From: Bacteroides sp.
GTDB lineage: Bacteria > Bacteroidota > Bacteroidia > Bacteroidales > Bacteroidaceae
Assembly (NCBI GenBank): GCA_030151845.1
Contig: JASLCM010000099.1
Span: 1 to 6,586, forward strand
DNA length: 6,586 nt
Reading direction: 5' to 3'
The position numbers and the translations under genes were made by a program. Shown one piece after another: positions 6,455-6,586 of the stretch. Each line of letters opens with the position of its first letter. Position 1 is the stretch's first letter. The notes beneath the pieces are model-generated. The model was not told where the DNA came from. It did no database searches and saw only the letters and a program-made list of their open reading frames with translations.

Positions 6455-6586
6455 ATTTAGTATTCTGAATTGTTATGTCTAGTTAGTTGGCTTATACTCT
6501 TTACTCTTTTCTTGTAATTCTCTTTTCAGTGCTCCTCTTTATCCTTTTCGGTGCAATGGTCCTATCTCTTCCTTTTCTTCCCCCTT
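6455..6586 (-). other. Pyrimidine-rich end region; possible 3' end of a convergent gene
   Basis: There is no convincing + strand gene here. The + strand is rich in CTT and TCT from about 6495, so the opposite strand is purine-rich, as coding strands are elsewhere in this window. Two minus-strand frames are open from the window edge: one ends at the TAA complementary to 6501-6503 (27 codons, very basic, Arg/Lys-rich) and one at the TAA complementary to 6539-6541 (15 codons, KGEEKEE...). Either could be the tail of a convergent gene lying beyond the window. Both are too short to identify, and the bias could also be non-coding. Confidence 0.25.

Noticed and set aside
6214..6468. Open frame of 84 codons overlapping the end of the C11 gene
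   Set aside because: It is out of frame with the conserved C-terminus of the peptidase, runs through its stop and the terminator hairpin, and resembles no known protein.
1..6586. A novel defence, mobile or secretion system
   Set aside because: Every sizeable gene belongs to a common housekeeping or envelope family, except one small exported protein. There are no integrase, transposase, phage, toxin-antitoxin, CRISPR repeat or attachment-site signals.

Overview
The window looks like chromosomal housekeeping DNA from an AT-rich member of the Bacteroidales (Bacteroidota), probably near the Porphyromonas/Parabacteroides/Dysgonomonas group. Three things point there. The primary sigma factor is the short form of 286 residues with no region 1.1. 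Candidate promoters match the Bacteroidota -7 element TAnnTTTG. Start codons are preceded by A/T-rich leaders with no clear Shine-Dalgarno sequence. The gene types (YkfC-like NlpC/P60 lipoprotein, HtrA protease, clostripain-family lipoprotein) are also typical of gut and oral Bacteroidales. The exact genus cannot be fixed from sequence alone.

All recognised genes lie on the + strand. From left to right: the 3' part of an EamA/DMT membrane transporter (1-608) ending at a strong hairpin terminator (638-668); an SH3/NlpC-P60 lipoprotein predicted to trim muropeptides (682-1869); a 288-base spacer with a 30-base-spaced direct repeat and a candidate promoter; an HtrA/DegP-type periplasmic serine protease with two PDZ domains (2158-3666) closed by a stem-loop (3691-3727); the primary sigma factor rpoD/sigA (3849-4709) behind a good promoter (3774-3805) and followed by a terminator (4738-4768); then a likely two-gene unit of a small exported protein of unknown function (4799-5200) and a peptidase C11 (clostripain/PmC11-like) lipoprotein (5226-6404), ended by a terminator (6427-6454). 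The last 130 bases are pyrimidine-rich on the + strand and may hold the 3' end of a convergent gene.

Functionally, three of the six genes are envelope enzymes: a peptidoglycan-peptide hydrolase, a periplasmic quality-control protease and an exported Arg/Lys-type cysteine protease. The sigma factor between them is the general housekeeping factor and would be expected to read most promoters here, including its own. The hairpins divide the region into at least four transcription units: transporter (possibly reading into the lipoprotein), htrA, rpoD, and the small protein plus C11 peptidase.

I found no mobile element, CRISPR array, tRNA or rRNA gene, phage gene or recognisable defence system. 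The most interesting leftovers are regulatory (a terminator almost touching a start codon, a promoter element abutting a terminator, spaced repeats before htrA) and the uncharacterised partner of the C11 protease.
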